From positions 1 through 7,710 of the forward strand of contig JAFBAD010000262.1 of NCBI GenBank assembly GCA_019247975.1: a stretch of DNA of 7,710 nt. Reading direction: 5' to 3'. Every line of letters starts with the position of its first letter. Position 1 is the stretch's first letter. The notes under the pieces are model-generated. The model was not told the DNA's origin. It worked only from the letters and a program-made list of their open reading frames with translations, and ran no database searches. The DNA is from Acidimicrobiia bacterium (GTDB taxonomy: Bacteria > Actinomycetota > Acidimicrobiia > Acidimicrobiales > Iamiaceae). Of the stretch, positions 5,090 to 7,710 are shown one piece after another. Both the position numbers and the translations under genes were made by a program.

Positions 5090-6196
5090 ATGCGGATCGG
5101 GCTGGTCTGCCCTTACAGCCTGACCGTCTACGGGGGCGTCCAGAGCCAGGTGCTGGCGCTGGCGCGCGCGCTGCGGGCCGGGGGCCACGACACCCGGGTG
5201 CTCGCGCCCTGCGACGGGCCGCCGCCCGACAGCTACGTCACGCCGCTCGGCAACAGCTTCCCGACCGCAGCCAACGGATCGATGGCGCCGCTCGCGCCTG
5301 ACGCGTCGGCCCAGCTGCGCTTCATCCGCGCGGTGCGCGACGAGGGCTTCGACCTGCTCCACCTCCACGAGCCGCTCGCGCCCGGGGCGACGATGACCGC
5401 CTGCGTGCTGCGGCCGGTCCCGCTGGTCGGCACGTTCCACGCGGCCGGCACATCGGCGAGCTACCGCTGGGGCCGGCCGGCGGTCCGGTGGCTGGCCAGC
5501 CGGCTCGACGTCCGTTGCGCGGTGTCAGACGACGCGGAGGAGCTCGCGCAGCGCTACCTCGGTGGCACCTACGTCTCGATCTTCAACGGCATCGAGCTCG
5601 AGCCGTACGCGAAGGCCGAGCCGTCGCCGACCGACGTTCCGACGATCCTCTTCCTCGGTCGCCACGAGGAGCGCAAGGGCCTCTCGGTCCTCTTGGAGGC
5701 GATGGCGACGCTCGGTCGCGACGTCCGGTTGTGGGTCGCAGGCGAAGGACCGGAGACCGAACGGCTGCGGGGCCGGGTTGCCGGCGACCCCCGCATCGAG
5801 TGGCTCGGTCAGATCGACGAGGACGAGAAGCGGGCCCGGTTGCGCGGCGCGGACATCTACTGCGCGCCGTCGCTGCGGGGTGAATCGTTCGGCGTCGTGC
5901 TGCTCGAAGCGATGGCCGCGTGCACCGCCATCGTGGCCAGCGACCTCGCCGGCTACCGACGGGTCGCCCGGCCCGACCGCGACGCGGTCCTCGTGCCTCC
6001 GGGCGAGCCGGTGGCGTTGGCCGAAGCACTCCGCTCGTTGCTCGCGCGGCCGGCCCGGATGGAGGAGCTGGTGGCGTCGGGGGAGGAGCGGGTGCAGGGC
6101 TTCTCCATGGACCGGCTGGCCGATCGCTACGTCGAGCTGTACCGGGGAGCCGTCACCGGCCGGCCCGTCCACGGGACCTCACGCCGAGAGCCGTAG
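5090..6196 (+). CDS. pimA: GDP-mannose:phosphatidylinositol alpha-mannosyltransferase (PimA type, GT4)
   Basis: The 368-residue GT-B fold glycosyltransferase of family GT4 (mycobacterial PimA is about 386) should transfer the first mannose from GDP-mannose to the inositol 2-position of PI at the inner membrane face. Seen: MRIGLVCPYS N-terminus with Tyr9 and GGVQSQV (15-21); HLHEPLAP (91-98); TFHAAG with His117, matching the family's important His; FLGRHEERKG with Arg191 and Lys196 (donor phosphate side); and ADIYCAP, GESFG with Glu265, LLEAM with Glu273 (nucleotide-sugar site). Start ATG 5090 is supported by family alignment; the ribosome site is weak (GGGAAG at 5072-5077, 12 bases away). At the NGS loop (62-64) the flanking inositol-site residues I recall as Tyr and Arg are Ala61 and Pro67. 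Location in the same run as pgsA and patA supports PimA over generic GT4. Its stop overlaps the lemA ribosome site. Confidence 0.87.
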   Translation: MRIGLVCPYSLTVYGGVQSQVLALARALRAGGHDTRVLAPCDGPPPDSYVTPLGNSFPTAANGSMAPLAPDASAQLRFIRAVRDEGFDLLHLHEPLAPGATMTACVLRPVPLVGTFHAAGTSASYRWGRPAVRWLASRLDVRCAVSDDAEELAQRYLGGTYVSIFNGIELEPYAKAEPSPTDVPTILFLGRHEERKGLSVLLEAMATLGRDVRLWVAGEGPETERLRGRVAGDPRIEWLGQIDEDEKRARLRGADIYCAPSLRGESFGVVLLEAMAACTAIVASDLAGYRRVARPDRDAVLVPPGEPVALAEALRSLLARPARMEELVASGEERVQGFSMDRLADRYVELYRGAVTGRPVHGTSRREP

Positions 6197-6206
6197 GATC
6201 ACCGGC

Positions 6207-6761
6207 ATGGGCATCGCCCTCATCATCATCGTCGTCCTCATCGTCCTGCTCGTGGTCATCCTGATCGCGATGTACAACGGCCTCGTCAAGCTGCGGAACA
6301 AGGTGGAGAACGCCTGGGCGCAGATCGACGTGCAGCTCAAGCGGCGCTATGACCTCATCCCGAACCTGGTCGAGACCGTGAAGGGCTACGCCGCCCACGA
6401 GCGCGAGACGCTCGAGGCGGTGATCGCCGCCCGCAACTCGGCCATGACCGCCGGCACGCCGCAGGAGCAGGCCCAGGCCGAGAACGTGCTGAGCGGCACG
6501 CTGAAGTCGCTCTTCGCCCTGTCCGAGGCCTATCCGGACCTGAAGGCGAACCAGAACTTCCTGAACCTGCAGGAGGAGCTGACCTCCAGCGAGGACCGGA
6601 TCGCCTACGCGCGGCAGTTCTACAACGACACCGTGAACCGCTACAACACCAAGATCCAGACGTTCCCGAGCGTGGTCCTGGCGGGCGCGTTCAACTTCAA
6701 ACAGCGCGAGTACTTCGAAGCCGAGGGCGAGGCCACCGGGCCGGTCCACGTGCAGTTCTGA
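6207..6761 (+). CDS. lemA: LemA family membrane-anchored protein
   Basis: The 184-residue protein has the usual LemA length. Seen: a short N-terminal membrane anchor (residues 3-22, mostly Ile, Val and Leu), then the hallmark stretch NKVENAWAQIDVQLKRRYDL (31-50) followed by IPNLVETVKGYAAHE, then ALSEAYPDLKANQNF (104-118) and ARQFYNDTVNRYN (135-147). The remainder should be a helical bundle. AGGA at 6195-6198 overlaps the pimA stop and lies 8 bases before ATG 6207, so translation is probably coupled to pimA. The exact function of LemA is unsettled; the gene very often neighbours htpX-like protease or TPM/Tiki-type genes, as here with the HtpX gene 21 bases downstream. Recognition is by full-length pattern and is secure at family level. 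Confidence 0.95.
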   Translation: MGIALIIIVVLIVLLVVILIAMYNGLVKLRNKVENAWAQIDVQLKRRYDLIPNLVETVKGYAAHERETLEAVIAARNSAMTAGTPQEQAQAENVLSGTLKSLFALSEAYPDLKANQNFLNLQEELTSSEDRIAYARQFYNDTVNRYNTKIQTFPSVVLAGAFNFKQREYFEAEGEATGPVHVQF

Positions 6762-6782
6762 CCTCGGGGCGCTGATCCCAAG

Positions 6783-7691
6783 TTGTACGACCAGGTCTCA
6801 CAGAACAAGCGCCGCTCGATCCTCTTGATCGCCGGCTTCGTGGTGCTCGTCGCTGCGGTCGCGTGGGCGGTCACGCAGCTGTTCGCGCTCGGGCCGGCCG
6901 GGCTCGTCATCGCGCTCGTGATCGCGACGGCCACCGCGTTCGCGTCCTACTGGAAGTCCGACTCGGTGGCGCTCGCCATGAGCCGTGCGAAGCCGGCCGA
7001 CCCCACCACCTACGCGCGCCTGCACAACCTGGTCGAGGGGCTCTGCATCGCGAGCGGTCTGCCGAAGCCGCGCGTCTACGTCATCGACGACATCGCCCCC
7101 AACGCGTTCGCGACCGGGCGCGACCCGAAGCACGCGGCGATCGCGGTCACCACCGGGCTGCTCGAGAAGATGAACCGCGTCGAGCTCGAAGGCGTCGTGG
7201 CCCACGAGCTCAGCCACATCAAGAACTACGACATCCTCGTCTCGACGCTCGCCGTCACGATGGTCGGGATCATCGCCCTGGTGTCCGACTTCGCCATCCG
7301 CTTCATGTGGTGGGGCGGCGGCCGCCGCAACGACAACGACCGCGACGGCAGCGGCGCCGGAGCGATCATCGCCGTCGTCGGCTTCGCACTGCTCATCCTC
7401 TCGCCCCTCATCGCCAAGATCATGCAGCTGGCGATCAGCCGCCGCCGGGAGGCGCTCGCCGACTTCTCGGGCGTCGAGATGACGCGGTACCCACCCGGCC
7501 TGATCTCGGCCCTGGAGAAGCTGCAGGCGGACCAGACGGTGGTCCACTCGGGGTCGAAGGCCACCGCGCACCTCTGGATCGAGCAACCGATCGCCCGCAA
7601 CGAGGAAGAGGGACGCATGTCCCGCTTCAACCGGCTGTTCGACACCCACCCGCCGCTCGAGGAGCGGATCGCCGCCCTCCGGGAGCTCTGA
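6783..7691 (+). CDS. htpX: HtpX-type M48 membrane zinc metalloprotease
   Basis: The 302-residue integral membrane protease is likely active on damaged or misfolded membrane proteins. Seen: two N-terminal hydrophobic segments (about 13-34 and 36-55), the zinc motif HELSH (141-145) in GVVAHELSHIKNYD, two further hydrophobic segments (about 152-172 and 192-213), and SRRREALADFSG (219-230), where Glu223 is the expected third zinc ligand; FDTHPPLEERI closes the domain. Between the last two membrane segments is a polar Gly/Asp/Asn/Arg loop (178-190). The start is TTG at 6783: no ATG or GTG occurs between the lemA stop and this codon, and YDQVSQNKRRSILL matches the HtpX N-terminus. The ribosome site is poor (GGGG at 6766-6769, 13 bases away), which suggests coupling to lemA. 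The gene is complete, ending 19 bases before the window edge. Confidence 0.94.
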   Translation: MYDQVSQNKRRSILLIAGFVVLVAAVAWAVTQLFALGPAGLVIALVIATATAFASYWKSDSVALAMSRAKPADPTTYARLHNLVEGLCIASGLPKPRVYVIDDIAPNAFATGRDPKHAAIAVTTGLLEKMNRVELEGVVAHELSHIKNYDILVSTLAVTMVGIIALVSDFAIRFMWWGGGRRNDNDRDGSGAGAIIAVVGFALLILSPLIAKIMQLAISRRREALADFSGVEMTRYPPGLISALEKLQADQTVVHSGSKATAHLWIEQPIARNEEEGRMSRFNRLFDTHPPLEERIAALREL

Positions 7692-7710
7692 AGGTCGGTG
7701 TCCGTCGTTC

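Noticed and set aside
4921..5301. Plus-strand frame crossing repeat copy 3 into pimA
   Set aside because: It overlaps two real genes in another frame. The peptide form ARFxAxxAxNRANF seen here, and in frames over copies 1 and 2, is just the repeat being translated.
6153..6749. Minus-strand 198-codon frame over lemA
   Set aside because: Antisense shadow with runs of Asp mirroring the hydrophobic LemA anchor; no ribosome site or family pattern.

Overview
The window looks like chromosomal DNA of a high-GC actinobacterium. G and C dominate third codon positions, coding is dense, and the gene order pgsA1-type synthase, patA-type acyltransferase, pimA-type mannosyltransferase matches the phosphatidylinositol mannoside (PIM) cluster known from mycobacteria. 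Sequence divergence, and an EF-G2 gene where mycobacteria carry a HIT-family gene, suggest a non-mycobacterial actinobacterium. A member of Acidimicrobiia would fit, but that placement is inference.

Layout. Positions 1-1718 (minus strand) hold the first 572 codons of an EF-G-like GTPase (EF-G2/FusA2 type), cut by the window edge. After a 106-base divergent gap comes a plus-strand run: phosphatidylinositol phosphate synthase (1825-2538) and, 12 bases later, PIM acyltransferase (2551-3450). The PIM cluster is then interrupted for about 1.6 kb (3451-5089). This interruption holds a 40-residue membrane peptide on the minus strand (3526-3648), two adjacent Ala/Glu/Arg-rich coiled-coil genes (3829-4335 and 4344-4958), and three copies of one palindromic repeat (3472-3516, 3694-3740, 4976-5027). 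The PIM cluster resumes with PimA (5090-6196), followed closely by LemA (6207-6761) and an HtpX-type membrane zinc protease (6783-7691).

How the genes work together. The synthase makes phosphatidylinositol phosphate from CDP-diacylglycerol and inositol phosphate. After dephosphorylation, PimA adds the first mannose, and PatA acylates that mannose. LemA and HtpX commonly travel together and are linked to membrane protein quality control, so the plus-strand run has an envelope theme.

The most unusual parts are the palindromic repeat family, whose stems differ by paired (compensatory) changes, and the coiled-coil gene pair. The second gene of that pair repeats a CsbD-like motif of the first at identical spacing. 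The small membrane peptide between two repeat copies is easily missed. Several enzymes show substitutions at family-conserved positions: Tyr for His in EF-G2, Lys for Arg in the synthase, Asp for Glu in PatA, and altered inositol-site residues in PimA.
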